Shown piece after piece: positions 1-11,389 of a DNA stretch of 64,000 nucleotides (positions within the stretch are counted from its first letter, which is position 1; each line of letters starts with the position of its first letter). The stretch is from Leucaena leucocephala (lineage: Eukaryota; Streptophyta; Magnoliopsida; Fabales; Fabaceae), in the NCBI GenBank assembly GCA_037074615.1, contig CM073535.1, positions 7,665,001 through 7,729,000 on the forward strand, in the 5' to 3' direction. The position numbers and the translations under genes were made by a program. The notes under the pieces are model-generated. The model made no database searches. It was not told where the DNA came from and worked only from the letters and a program-made list of their open reading frames with translations.

Positions 1-1064
1 GGAATTTCTCGTGTTTTTGAAGTTGTTATACTCCATGACCTTAAAATTTGTTGGATCAAATTATGTGATGACTAATGATTGTTTTCAACATATAGTTGCC
101 ATTCAATCAAACATTTCCACAAGTATAGATATTTCATATTCTTTGTTGGGTGACATGAGTAGAAAGATGCTAACAAAGTATGACAAGTACTGGGTGAATT
201 TGGGGAAATTGAATCCATTTATGGTTATAGCAGTGATACTAGACCCTCGATGCAAGTTGACATATGTCAAAGTTGCTTTTGAAATAATTTTTCCTAATCT
301 GATAATGCGTGAAGCAAAATTGAAGCAGATGGATGTCTTGTATCGCCTATGATTTGTTGGATGCTCCAATCTCTACAGTGTCTTTTGAATCGTGTTTCAG
401 TACCGAGGATCGAGTCATTAATACTTTTAGGAGCTCTTTATTCTCAAACATGGCCGAGGGACTCATATGTACTCAAAATTGGCTGAATACGACTCCATCT
501 AAATTGCATGAGTTTGATGTTGATAATTTTGAGCAGTCAATAAGTCTTGTTGCTGGTAATTTCAATAGCATTTTTAACTTGTATTGTTCCATCTTTTTAA
601 TACATACTAATATACTTTTTCAAATTTGTTTTGTAGAGGTAGACGCAGTTCCGTTTACAATAATCACAAGTGAATCTGATGAACATGATGCATGATCATA
701 ATCTAATTGAAGACAGAATAATAAAGATTATAAATGATCATATTATGTGTACATTGTAAATTGTATAGTTATAAACTTGTAGTTATGATTATGGTATTTT
801 TTGTTATGATTTTAGGATGAATAATCATATTATGTGTGTATTATTGTTGTTTTATTCTCATTATTATTAGAACTTCAAATGGGTTTAAATAGATTTTTTT
901 TTTCACATTTGACAAATGGGTTGCCTATGCCCGCTGTAGCCTACACAGGTTCAACTCATTCTGTTTATTACAGGCTTAAATGAGTTGATACACAGGGCAT
1001 AGACTAACTCATACCCATTTAATATCTTACGGGCGGGCCACGGGCCACCCATTGCATACCCCTA
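1..1064 (+). mobile_element. hAT-family DNA transposon, 3' part
   Basis: The 3' portion of a hAT (Ac/RICESLEEPER-like) element; its 5' part lies outside the window. The right end is recognisable by the sequence gggcgggccacgggccaccc near 1031 followed by attgcatacccctaa, which reads on the minus strand as TTAGGGGTATGCAAT, a usual hAT terminus in plants. It carries the broken transposase at 11-695. The left terminal repeat and 8-bp target duplication cannot be seen, so the exact right boundary (about 1064) is an inference. Confidence 0.72.
11..695 (+). pseudogene. hAT transposase remnant
   Basis: Two consecutive reading frames show hAT transposase. Frame one (11-352) matches the RNase-H-like DUF4413 region, with KYDKYWVNLGK and ILDPRCKLTYVK. 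Frame two (from about 345) matches the C-terminal dimerisation domain, with STVSFESCFSTEDRVI, FRSSL and EGLICTQNWL. The stretch that normally lies between these two blocks is missing and the frame changes near 330-350, so an internal deletion with a frameshift has killed the gene. A possible intron (about 560-635) precedes a short acidic tail ending in TGA at 693-695. It is the cargo of the surrounding hAT element and is not expected to give an active transposase. Confidence 0.8.
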
Positions 1065-1977
1065 AATGATTGAGATGAAATTAGCTAGCAATATAAAGAC
1101 GAATTAATAAATTTTACTATTTAATTCGATATATTGATATAACTAACTATATAATTTAATTTATAAGTATTCTAAATATAGATCAATGCGTCTATAAAAG
1201 TTATAGAGGTATATTGTTGAAAAATTGTAAGTAGTATAATAAATGATCTCCAACTTCATGCAAGTATCTTGTTTATGAAGACAAAACATGCAAAAACATT
1301 TATAATAATAGAGATAAGCAAAATTTAATTGAAATTGAAAACCAAATCGAACCAAAATGAGTTTGGCCTCCACGGTTGGGTTATATGTGTTGATTCCTTT
1401 ATGTAGTGAGTAAAAGAAAGCATCTCACCCTCAAAACAAGCAAAAAAGGAAAAGCATCCAACCCCCAAAGCAAGCAAAAAAGGAATAACTTTTGGATGAA
1501 ATGCAATCTAATTTTGACAATAATGTCCCTGCTGTGAAAGTTAGAAACATACATGAATAAACAAAATCAAGAGTGAACACCTTGGGGTAAAACTAGCAGA
1601 ACAAAAGTTGAAAGACATTCGACTGAAAAAATAAAGATAGATAGAGATTATTTTGGCATTTTAAACTATACTTAGCTTATATACTTATCTTATGAGAAGC
1701 ACATTTACGGAAGTAAAAATAAAATCTTCTTATATACTTATCTTGTAAACTATACAAACACGACTGAAAAGTTAGATTGGGGAAAGCAGCATAGTCAATC
1801 CCAAAATGAGATTGGGGTGATGTAGTTACAACATCACAGTGAAAGGAGAGAACAACTATATTTATAACTTAAATTAGTTAAAAACTTAAGCAATTTACTT
1901 GCGTGCCTGTATTTAAAAAACGGGGGAAAATATCAGTTGCAGAGCATTGAAGAATATCAAGTGTAAATTTTGTACAG
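1065..1977. other. AT-rich intergenic DNA downstream of the DUF1068 gene
   Basis: No coding signal is visible. The segment probably includes the 3' untranslated region of the minus-strand DUF1068 gene. A short imperfect direct repeat, aaagcaagcaaaaaaggaa, occurs in the 1430-1485 area. Nothing else was recognised. Confidence 0.5.
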
Positions 1978-4516
1978 TTATTCCCCTTGCCAGCCCACTT
2001 GACGCGCTCGCCGCTCCCACAGCAAAGTCATCTTCTTTTCCCTTATGAGCAAGGCCTCCGCTCTCTCTCTTGCTTGTTCACAAGTTTCGGTAGTAGCAAC
2101 ACATTTGTCTGCCTCCCTCTGGTATTGAGATGCCACTCTCTTTGCCTCAGCCAATGTTATGTTCATATGACGAGTGTGCTCTACGGTGACAGTCTCTTGC
2201 AGCTTAAGCTCCTCTGTGAGAAGATCCACAAATTGCTTTTCCATCTCCTGCTTTAGATCTGGATCAGTACTTGCACAATCTGTCCACCAGCCTAGTGAAT
2301 GATTACAAAATAAAAAATCCGGCACAACTGTAGTTTGTATGGCGGCGAAGAGTTAAATATAAATCTTGCGCATGACAATCAAATAACTTTCAAACGTTCA
2401 TACCAGAGTTGAATGAATGATATGATCTTGTCTGTCTCATGTCAATGATTATGTAAAAGAAATCTGATACCAATTTATATGAAATAATGAAATAGATAGT
2501 GTTTGTTACAAAGAATATCACATATAGAGACAAGGAAAAAGAATGCGTCGCACCCCAATCAATAATAGGTAATATAAAAGGGGCAGGTATTACTAAATAC
2601 TAAGAATGATACAAATCTAATAGAAGTTGCATAAAAAGAGTAGTAAATTTTGTTTGCTTTCCCTTTTAATTCTGCTACTGATAGACACAATAACGCCACC
2701 TCTCTCGCCCTTTTTATGTCAATGACATGAATGATACATCTAAGATTCCAAGAAAATATTGTATACATATATCAGTGCATCTAAAGATCACATGCCCATA
2801 TTTAATTCGGCATTTTAAAAGCATAATCAGTAATGAATCACTAGTAAATTGGCAACCTGAATTTCCAGACAATATACATGGTAGAAAACAAATTAACAAA
2901 GACTGTCTAGAACAGCCCTTTGTCAGTTAAAAGTATAGGTGGGACAGATTTCCTATGATTCCATACATATTAGTATGAAACACACGTAATAAATAAATAT
3001 ATTTAAGAAAAGGCAAGTTCTTAAATTAGTTAAGCAATCAGGATGCCTCTAACCTGAGACAGAAAGGTTGGCCAACCCTGCAAAAGAAGGACAAAGGGGG
3101 AAAATCAGTATACAAATGTTTGAGTATTGATGCCACATAATATTAGTTTCAAAATTTTGTATCAGAATTAACATCCAAGAAGAAAATGATAGATGAGACA
3201 AATCCCAATAAAGACATGCAACTTCATGCAGAACATGTGTTAAATGTCTAAATAGGTCACTTATCTTTCAATTTTCAAGATAAGAATACAAGAATTACGA
3301 CATTTACCATGAATAAACATCAACATCTGTTTTGCTCTACAATTTAACATTAGATGTCTGTTATGGTGAAGCATCAATCATGACAATGCACACACATCAG
3401 CAAACTCGGATGGCACTATAGATCACAGGTCAAGGAAAGGCATAAGATAAAAAAAAGTGACTTGTCTTACCATGAAGGAAAATAGCACTCTTTAAGACAA
3501 TAACTCACAATCTATTTGGCATCCCTTTAGAGAGAGATTATATTTTTATTACACACAAAAACAAGATATAAAAGTCTACTAAACCCTTTTTATTGTTATT
3601 TACCCTTTTGTATTACACTTTTAATTTAAAGATTTCAGTGTCTTTTTCATCAATAAAATCATTTTTTAATTTAATTTTCACATCAATATCATTCCATTCA
3701 GTATATCAAACAGCTCACCAGCTTTTGAGGACTGTTATTGTTCCATTTAGCTTTTGTCATGAATATTTTTAAGTCTCCTGGAATCATAGCATGGGATACG
3801 ACTTCATGTGCAAAATTTTGATGAGCCCAGCTGGGATTCTTAAAGACAGATCAATTTCACAGGTTCTTACTTTAAACTGTAAGGAAATTCTCCTCCACCT
3901 CCCCGCAACCCCCAAACACCACCCAGACGGCTATTGGGTGATTTCATCTGGTAGACCAATGAATAGAGCTTTTGTTCATGGAATGGCAACACATCCTACT
4001 TAAACGGATAGCTGAATCTAAAACATGTCCCTCGTAGTAATCCCAATGCTCAAGCAAGGAGAAAGCTGAGAACCCAGAGCAATTACAATTGCTTAAATGA
4101 AAAAAAAAAAAAAGCACTCCTTTTAATCATCTCCTTGACTATTACTATCAAATCCTAAAAAGAAACAAAATGATGATCCTAAACATAATCTGTTTCACTA
4201 CCGAAAAGCTAACCAAATAAATACAACCACAACACAGAAACTCAACAACAGCAAACAAAATAAAAGAAAAGCGCGCTTGATTTATTCGATCAAAAGCAAG
4301 AAACGAGTAGCCGAAACCCTTACCAGGAGCAATGCGGAGGAGAGACAAAGGAGGAGGACAGTCACAAACGCAAGGAGGGCAAGAGATTTTGGAATTGCCA
4401 AGTTTCAAACTGTTCTTAAATCTCCAGTACAGAGCGGGGCCAGACACAGCCAAAGCTGAGACTATCGCAAACACTACCAAGCAACACCTCAAGCAACCTC
4501 CAGATCGCCGTGACAT
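1978..4516 (-). CDS. NKS1-like: DUF1068 / NKS1-ELMO family Golgi membrane protein
   Basis: Exons on the minus strand: 4516-4324, 3077-3054 and 2279-1978, joined at GT-AG sites to give 172 codons plus TAA, the usual family length. The N-terminus has a CLRCC cysteine patch and one hydrophobic helix (about residues 8-30), then SCPPCVCDCPPP. The C-terminal half is a long charged helix with EMEKQFVDLL, HTRHMNITLAEAKRVASQ and ERAEALLIREKK, ending GWQGE. These are hallmarks of DUF1068. Known members (Arabidopsis NKS1/ELMO4, ELMO1) are Golgi membrane proteins needed for pectin-dependent cell adhesion and Golgi shape; the role here is inferred from homology. The middle exon is only 24 nt (GLANLSVS plus split codons), flanked by ttttgcag and GTTAGA. 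Intron 1 is about 1.25 kb and intron 2 about 0.77 kb. The start is the first ATG, directly before the conserved GGCLRCC block. No disabling change is seen. Confidence 0.93.
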
Positions 4517-5940
4517 CTTGGGTGAAGTCTCAGATTCTCTTACTGCTTCTTCGAAATTGAGATCTAATAACCTCTTTCTGTTTCCTGTTTGAAGGAATCG
4601 CGACGTTCTTATTAGTGAATGTGAAGTTGTGAACGATGTGTGATCTTATATACACCATGGCAAAGAAACCGAATTGTAGAAGAGAAATTAACTTTTAGAA
4701 GTAAAAAAATAAAACAGCACTGATATTATTTTTTATATATAATGAATATCTTAATTTTATTTATAATATAATTTTTTTAATTAATACAATTTTATTTATA
4801 ATTTTATTTATTATTTATTAAAATTATACTAAATTAAAAATATTATAAGTAAAATTATATTAAATAAATAAAATTATAAATAAAATTATAATATTAAATA
4901 ATACTTTACTCAAAATTAAATACTACCTAGTTTGTATGCAAAAAAATTATATATATTAATGTATGAAGATAAATTATATATATGTTTGTCAGCAACAATG
5001 TTTATTTTCATATAAGATAAAATTAAAAATTAATATTAATTTTAAATATAAAATATATTTTTATATTATAAATTAATTCTATTGATACTCTTTTAATAAT
5101 AATTAGATAAGAGAGGGAATGAGATAATTAAAGAATATGATTATAGTATTTTTTAAAAATATATATTATATTAATTAATTTAAATAATTTATTTAATCTA
5201 ATTAAATTAATTAAATAGATTTTATAAATCAATATATATTTTATAAAATTATGATCCTAATTAAGAAAAAATAGATGGAATGGAAAGATAATATTATATG
5301 CACGTACTTCCTCCGTCCTTGTTACTTGTCCTCATAAGGAAATACATAGGCTAAGGAGAAAACCACATTTTTTACTTATAAAATATTAAAATATGACTCA
5401 TTTTATAAACAATTAGACATTTTCTTCCGTGTGTCAGGAAGTAATAAAAATATATTATAATTAATTATTTATAATTATTATATATTATTATAGTTAAAAA
5501 TTTAAAATATCATTAAATTAGTTTATAAAATTATTAATTAATTATTATCATAGAATTTAAAAAATTTTAAATATTAAAATAGTTTATAATTGTTATGAAT
5601 CATAATTATAAATTGGACAAAAGTGTAAATTTAACAATAAACTTTTGTTCAAGGTATACCAAATACTATAAATTTTTCTTCGATATAAAAGTACTTATTA
5701 ACTATTAAAATTGAGACAAAAACAACATCACCGTTAAAACCCTTGAATGTTTATTAATTTCTTTGATGGGACTCATGCTATTAAAAAATAAAAATACTTA
5801 AGATTTTGTAATTTCCTTTTTGACCCCTCACCTTATCTCTATTACCCTTGTATATTTTGTCCATTGACAAACTTTGCCTTTTTTCATTATGACCTAATTT
5901 CCTCTTATGCATATGTGACTCGACCGCCTTCATATTTCTC
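4517..5940. other. Promoter side of the DUF1068 gene and AT-rich intergenic DNA
   Basis: About 130 bp immediately upstream of the DUF1068 start codon is of mixed composition and likely holds its leader and core promoter. Beyond about 4700 the DNA is very AT-rich, with no coding signal apart from the MITE-like block at 5305-5443. Confidence 0.5.
5305..5443. mobile_element. Stowaway-like MITE (weak)
   Basis: Begins TACTTCCTCCGTCCTTGTTAC and ends CAGGAAGTA, giving inverted ends TACTTCCT next to TA. The motif CCTCCGTCC is characteristic of plant Stowaway/Mariner MITE ends. The inner parts of the two ends do not match well, so the boundaries are tentative. Confidence 0.45.
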
Positions 5941-7189
5941 TCTTTAGTATTATTTGGTTGGGAATTTTTGGAAAAAAATGGTAAGGGAAGGAAGGAGGTA
6001 TGTGTGTTTGGTTCAAAAAATAAAGAAGAGTAGAGGGAATTTTTTTTGTCTTCTTTTGCTCCTTTGTCCTTCCAAATTTGGAGGTTTTTGGAGGATTGAA
6101 AAATATTATATATTATACTGACTAAATTACCCCTACTCACTTTTCAATATTCTAAATTTACCCCTCCTCTCTAAAAATCTTTTTTAATCTTTTTTCTTTT
6201 TTCTTCGTAAGTGTAGTCGTTTATCTTCCTCCAGTCTCTGTCTTCCTTTTTCCCTTCACATGCTCCGTCTCCTTTTAGTCATTGACGTGCCTCCAACTAT
6301 TGCCATTGCCTTCGTTCAAGTAAGTATTTGAGCGCTTTTCTAGTTTTCTACGGACCTCCCTCCATTCCATCATTAAGATTTCTGATTGTTTATTGCTATT
6401 CAAATGAAAAAAAATGAGTAGTGTATAATCTTTTATATGTCGATGCCCCTTTTCTTCCATATCCATTTTTGTTTTAAAACAATGATCCAAACACCTCAAT
6501 ATTGTTGATTATGTTTCTTAACTTCATGCGGAGAATCTGGACCCAATTTACAATTGGAATGCTTGCATATGCTTTAATTGGTTCTTTATATAGCACCATT
6601 CACTTTGAAGAATGTAAGGTTTATGTTGTAATTGGGACCTAGCTACATGCTTTTAAGATTGGATTATTTATTGTTCTCTAGAAAATGCTTATATGTTAAT
6701 AGTGTGGTTCTGCAATATGAAATAGTAGATCTTAGTAGTAATAGTGTGGTTCTGCAATCCGAAGTAGTATATATTAGTAGGATTTATGAAGAGAAGAAAC
6801 TCCATGACACTAGAAAGTATGATATCATATAACGAAAATTTGCTTTCTTCTGTCTGTATATGGAATGGAGACTTGTGCTTGTGTACATGAATTGAAAAGG
6901 GTCCAATCATTATGAAGACACTACCTGTTATGAAGACTTCTGTCGGTATATTGATTGGTATCTATGTTTTTCCTTTCAGTCTCTCCTTGTTTTAGTTTAG
7001 GTCGGTCTCATCTTTTTTATTAGCATTGAAGTTTCTTACTACTACACTGGCAATGATTAGTCAAGAAAACAGAGATTTACCATTATTTGTTTGTTATTTA
7101 AATGTTTATGTTATATAGAGTTATTTCTTCAAATGATTGATGCTATACTACTATACGATTGTAACTCTTTATTTTGTAAAATTTTTTTA

Positions 7190-7430
7190 AAAGAATTAGA
7201 TTCACCCACTATTCAAGAGTAGGGCGAAGTCTTCCTTTTTCCTAAACGATATCAATATTGGGCAGGACGAGCCGTCTATTACCTTCAGGCGTAACTTAAA
7301 CATCCAAGAACTAAAACTCTTCCCCAAGTATCACGACTAGAACCACAACAAAGCGATACTCTCTAGGGATTGAATATGTTCTAAATAGTCGCATGTCTCA
7401 CATTTTTACTAATTGAACCCACGGATAATA
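7190..7430 (-). repeat. SINE-like retroposon, copy 1 (minus orientation)
   Basis: About 235 bp clearly related to the block at 11104-11372: both share GAGTAGGGCGAA, GTCTATTACCTTCA and TACTAATTGAAC in the same order. Read on the minus strand, a box-B-like GGGTTCAATTAGT lies near the 5' end and an A-rich stretch at the 3' end. It sits inside the Harbinger element. A target duplication is only weakly suggested (TAACTCT on both sides). Confidence 0.6.
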
Positions 7431-8040
7431 GATTATATGATCTTAACTCTATTGTGGATTGATTTACATCAGCCTTTGACTTCATGTTTGATTTTAGGGG
7501 TTACTAAGCACAAGTTGGGTAGTCATTTAATCTATGAATTTATATAAATTGTCATTGCGGAAGTGTGCTGTTATAATAATGCCTTATTTATTGTATGTAT
7601 TTATATACCAATGGTCAAGGTCACAGGCAACTTCATTGTGTGCAGTGGTGAATATTTTTCCAATACCGATTTGTGTATTTCAGGTGGGGTCTTCATGACA
7701 GAGAACAGAATTTGCTTAAAAGATTCTCCTTAGAACAATCACTTGATGTTTCAGCATGCTCATTTTTAGGAAGTTTTAGTTGTTTCTTTCTTATTTCAAT
7801 TGTTTATTTTCATTTGTTTCCTTCAATATTCTGTTCATGATTATTTACTTATATTATATTCTAGATAGTTAGATTTGCATAAAAAAACTATAAAATTACT
7901 CACATGTATTTTTGTCTACCTTATAATTCTGAGGAGGTATTATAAAAGAAAAATAAGTTATAGCACGTGAAGAAATAATGAGTCAATTAAATGCTAGTTA
8001 AATTTTCCCATATGACTCATGGTTTTCCTAACATTATTTG

Positions 8041-8940
8041 ATTTACTAGAAAGAGAAGGGAGATTAAAACCTATGAGATGGCCTACCGTGAAAGAAAAGT
8101 GGCTAAAACTCTTTATGTACTAGGTCATAAGGCAAAAAATCGTGTGGTAAATTTTTTCTTCCGATAATTTGGTGAGATAATTAGCCATAATCTCCATAAT
8201 GTATTAGGCGCAATTATTGAAGTAGGAGACAAATTTATTATCCAACCTGATGGGATAATTGTCTTTTCCGAAATCCATGCAAATTATAGGTTTTACCCTT
8301 TTTTTAAGGATTATGTTGGTGCCATAGATGGAACACATATACATGTGAAAGTATCCACTAAAGATACTCCTCAATATCGTGGTAGAAAAGAATTCTCAAC
8401 ATAAAATGTGTTAGCAACTTACACATTTGATTTAAAATTCACTTATATGCTCACTGGATAGAAAGACACGACATCTAACTATAGGATTAAGAAAAATACA
8501 TTGACATGGGAAGATAATCTCAAAATTCCTAAAGGTAAATATTACTTTGTGGATGTTGGCTTCATGATAACTAGTGGACTTATTATACTTTATATAGGAG
8601 TCCTTATCATTTGAAAGAGTATTCATAGAGAAATTCACTCCAAAATTATAAGAAGTTGTTCAATTTGTGGCATTCCTCACTTTATAATACAATTGAGAGA
8701 ACTTTTAGGATTTTGAAAAAAAGATTTGACATTTTAGCCTATTCATCTGAGCCTACTTATAGAATAAAAGTATAAACCCTTATCATTGAAGCATGTTACA
8801 TTCTTCATAATTTCTTAATAAGCATAGACTAATGAGGATCTCATAGAAGAAGTAGATTGTGAACTTGTAAGCCAACTTGAGTCAATTGACAATAATCATG
8901 ATGGTTATAGTGACAATGAGAAGGTTGCTCGAGGATAATT
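8041..8940 (+). pseudogene. PIF/Harbinger (DDE_Tnp_4) transposase remnant
   Basis: Translation across several stops and frame changes gives clear Harbinger transposase blocks: VGAIDGTHIHVKVS (first catalytic Asp), TPQYRGRK, NVLATYTFDLKFTYML, GKYYFVDVGFM (second Asp), TSGLI, and an acidic C-terminus. In-frame stops appear after RGRKEFST and after the TYML block, and the frame is lost beyond about 8590, so it is non-functional. The helix-turn-helix N-terminus is only partly visible from about 8050. No companion MYB-like gene was found. Confidence 0.83.
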
Positions 8941-9477
8941 TATTAGAGATACCAACAAATGAGATGTAGATGAATTATTAAAATAAGTTAATGACTGTGG
9001 CAATGCACCTTAATCAATTTAAAATTATGTTTTGATAAACTTGTTATTTTAAGTATTGTTAGAATTGCCTGTATAATTATATAAAAATATTTAATAATTA
9101 TATATAATATTAATCACATGCAGGATGTTACTCAATTTTTTAATAGTTTTACATATAATAATTTTATCATAACTAATAATTAATAAATTAATGAGAGATA
9201 ATATTAAAATTTTATTAAATTTTTTAATTTTATTATATATATAAGATAAAAAAATTTTAAAATTAATAAATTAAAAATAATAATTCTAATATAAATATTA
9301 TAAATAAAAAATAAATAAATTTAAATAAAAATATAAAAATATATTTATAAATTTTTAATTAACTATTTTTCCCGTACTTTTTCAATCAAATAAAAAATAT
9401 CCTACGCCCTTTCTTATTTTCAACTGTATAACCTCTCGTACCCTTCGTATCCTCCCCTTCCTTGAACCAAACATAGC

Positions 9478-10207
9478 GACAGCGACAGAGGACGACGGAT
9501 GGCATGATGGCAATGGAGAAGGTGGTGGAGGATGGAGGACAATGGACAGGGTGGGAACAATGGAGAAGGTGACAGAGGACGACGGATGACGCTGCGGTCT
9601 TCAATCTCAAGAGTTCTCCTTCCCGATCCATTGCAAAGCGAAGGTGACGGAAAATGGCCCTCCACAAGCAATGGCCATCAAAACCCATCACCCTTCCCCT
9701 TTCTAGATCGAAACCCAGATCAGAAGCCAAGAACATTACAAATTTGAGAGTAGGAGTGTGGTTTGAGATGTCACTGTCGAATTCCGCCAAACTTTTTCTG
9801 CTGTCGACTTCCGTAGCCTTGTTGTGTTTGGACTCAAAATATGAATCGTTGGGAGCGAAGGTCGAACAAGTAAGAAGAGGGAAGGTCGAAGCTTTGGGAC
9901 TTCAGATCTGGTTGATTCATTTTTGACTTTTGCATTCTAGTTACATTTTTTGTCTGATTTCTTCAATTTTTGGTTTGATTCCTCCATCGCCGTCGGTGGC
10001 TTCTTCGGTGGCCACCAGTGGAGGATAATGGTGGCTATGGCCAAGGTTAGAGTTTTTTGGATAAGGACATTTTGGCCTTGTTAGGGACATTATGGTATCT
10101 TCACATTGTAATAAACGAAAGTTAAGTGCTTTTAACGGGATTGTCATTTTTGCTCAAATTTTAATGATTTATAGGTATTTTGGTACTTAAAAGAAATAGT
10201 GTTAGAT
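9478..10207. other. Relatively GC-rich patch with an 87-bp internal duplication
   Basis: This patch is clearly less AT-rich than its surroundings. The string GACAGAGGACGACGGATG occurs at 9484 and again at 9571, and AATGGAGAAGGTG is also repeated, so part is a tandem duplication with an 87-bp period. Several overlapping open frames on both strands reflect composition; none resembles a known protein. It may be captured sequence inside or next to the Harbinger element, or an old exon; I cannot tell. Confidence 0.4.
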
Positions 10208-10705
10208 GGTTTGTTTGATTAAGGAATTTTGAAAAGATATTATAGGGTTTGTTTATAATTAAATTATCTTTGATATTTATTTAATATTTTAATTATATCC
10301 TTAATTTTTTTTTATTTTTCTCACACCTAATTTTTTTTAATTATTAAAATTTAATAAGCATAATATATTATTTATATATTATATTAAAATATATAATAAT
10401 TATATAATTAATAAAAAATAATATTAAAATTTTATTATATTTTTTAATTTTTTAATTTTATTATATATATAAATGAGATAAAAAATTTTAAGATTTTAAA
10501 TTAAAAAAATAATAATTTTGATATGAATATTATAAATAAAGAGTAAATAAATTTAAATAAAGAGATAAGGGTATATTTATCAATTTCTAATTAACTCCCT
10601 TCCCCTCCTGAACTAAATAAAACACATCATTAATTAATCTCCCCTACCTTTCCCTACTCTCCTTTAAATTAATTTCCCCTCCCCTCAGCTGAATCAAACA
10701 AAGCC
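10208..10705. mobile_element. Non-autonomous Harbinger/Tourist-like element
   Basis: The left end GGTTTGTTTGATT (10208) and the right end GAATCAAACAAAGCC (10691-10705) form an inverted repeat. The interior is AT-rich with no coding potential. Length (about 500 bp) and termini suggest a Tourist-like MITE. No clear TTA/TAA duplication was found. Confidence 0.5.
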
Positions 10706-11103
10706 TTAAAGTTTATTGATAAATTTACTTAAATTTAAAATATTATATAATCAATAAAAAATTACTAACTAATTATTAATATAGGATTTAAATTTTTTAA
10801 GATTATTAAATAAAATTATTAATTATAATTTATAGATAAATAAATTAAAATATTGAATCAAATCGATTTATATTTATATTTTATTAAATTAGATATTATA
10901 AAATTTTAAAAAATATAATTAATAATAATTTACTAGAGGAAAATCCATATCGGATGTTTGGATATTACAAAGGGCATTAACAGAATGTGGCACTGTAAAC
11001 TCTTTACTGTCTATTAATAGGATTGTACCACCCATGATTTTAAAACCAATCGGATAGGGCAAATTCAATCGGTTAGATTGGGAACCGATTCTTTATCAAA
11101 TCT

Positions 11104-11372
11104 TTTTTTTTTTTTTCGTTATAAAAAAATTTAAAAAATAATTAAATTCACTAATGAGTAGGGCGAAATATTTTTTTTTTAGATGATACTAATATTAGGT
11201 AGGGTAAATTGTCTATTACCTTCAAACGTAAATTTAAATACTTATAAGTTAAGATACCTCCTTAAATACTACGATTAGAATAACAATAAAATAATATTTT
11301 TTAAATAAGAATTTATTTTAAATAATTATATATATTTTTTTTTACTAATTGAACTTAATGAGGATGATGATT
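11104..11372 (-). repeat. SINE-like retroposon, copy 2, with 17-bp target-site duplication
   Basis: The element is bounded by a perfect direct repeat of 17 bp, GATTCTTTATCAAATCT, at 11087-11103 and 11373-11389. Next to the left copy is a run of T (on the minus strand, the A-tail of a retroposon). Read on the minus strand it starts AATCATCATCC, has a box-B-like AGTTCAATTAGT, and is homologous to 7190-7430. Long target duplication plus A-tail identify it as a target-primed (non-LTR) insertion. Whether it is a SINE or a truncated LINE cannot be settled here. Confidence 0.75.
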
Positions 11373-11389
11373 GATTCTTTATCAAATCT

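Larger units (their letters stand above)
6000..9477 (+). mobile_element. PIF/Harbinger element, decayed
   Basis: Left end near 6000 reads TATGTGTGTTTGGTTCAA; the right end near 9477, read on the minus strand, is GCTATGTTTGGTTCAAGG. Such TGTTTGGTTC termini are common in plant Harbinger elements, and the subterminal DNA on both sides has the usual short pyrimidine-rich blocks (CCCCTCCTC, CCCCTTCC). The interior contains a dead Harbinger transposase (about 8041-8940) and a SINE-like insertion near 7190-7430. A second TTTGGTT lies about 45 bp outside the left end, so the true left boundary may be near 5950. The trinucleotide target duplication was not resolved. Confidence 0.6.

Noticed and set aside
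4148..4323. Continuation of the DUF1068 first reading frame past residue 64
   Set aside because: The frame continues into intron 1 after CCTG|GTAAGG. The conserved protein continues in the exons at 3077-3054 and 2279-1978 instead.
9386..9926. Overlapping open frames of 83-134 codons on both strands
   Set aside because: They follow from a GC-richer patch with an 87-bp duplication; no conserved motif and no splice-supported model.
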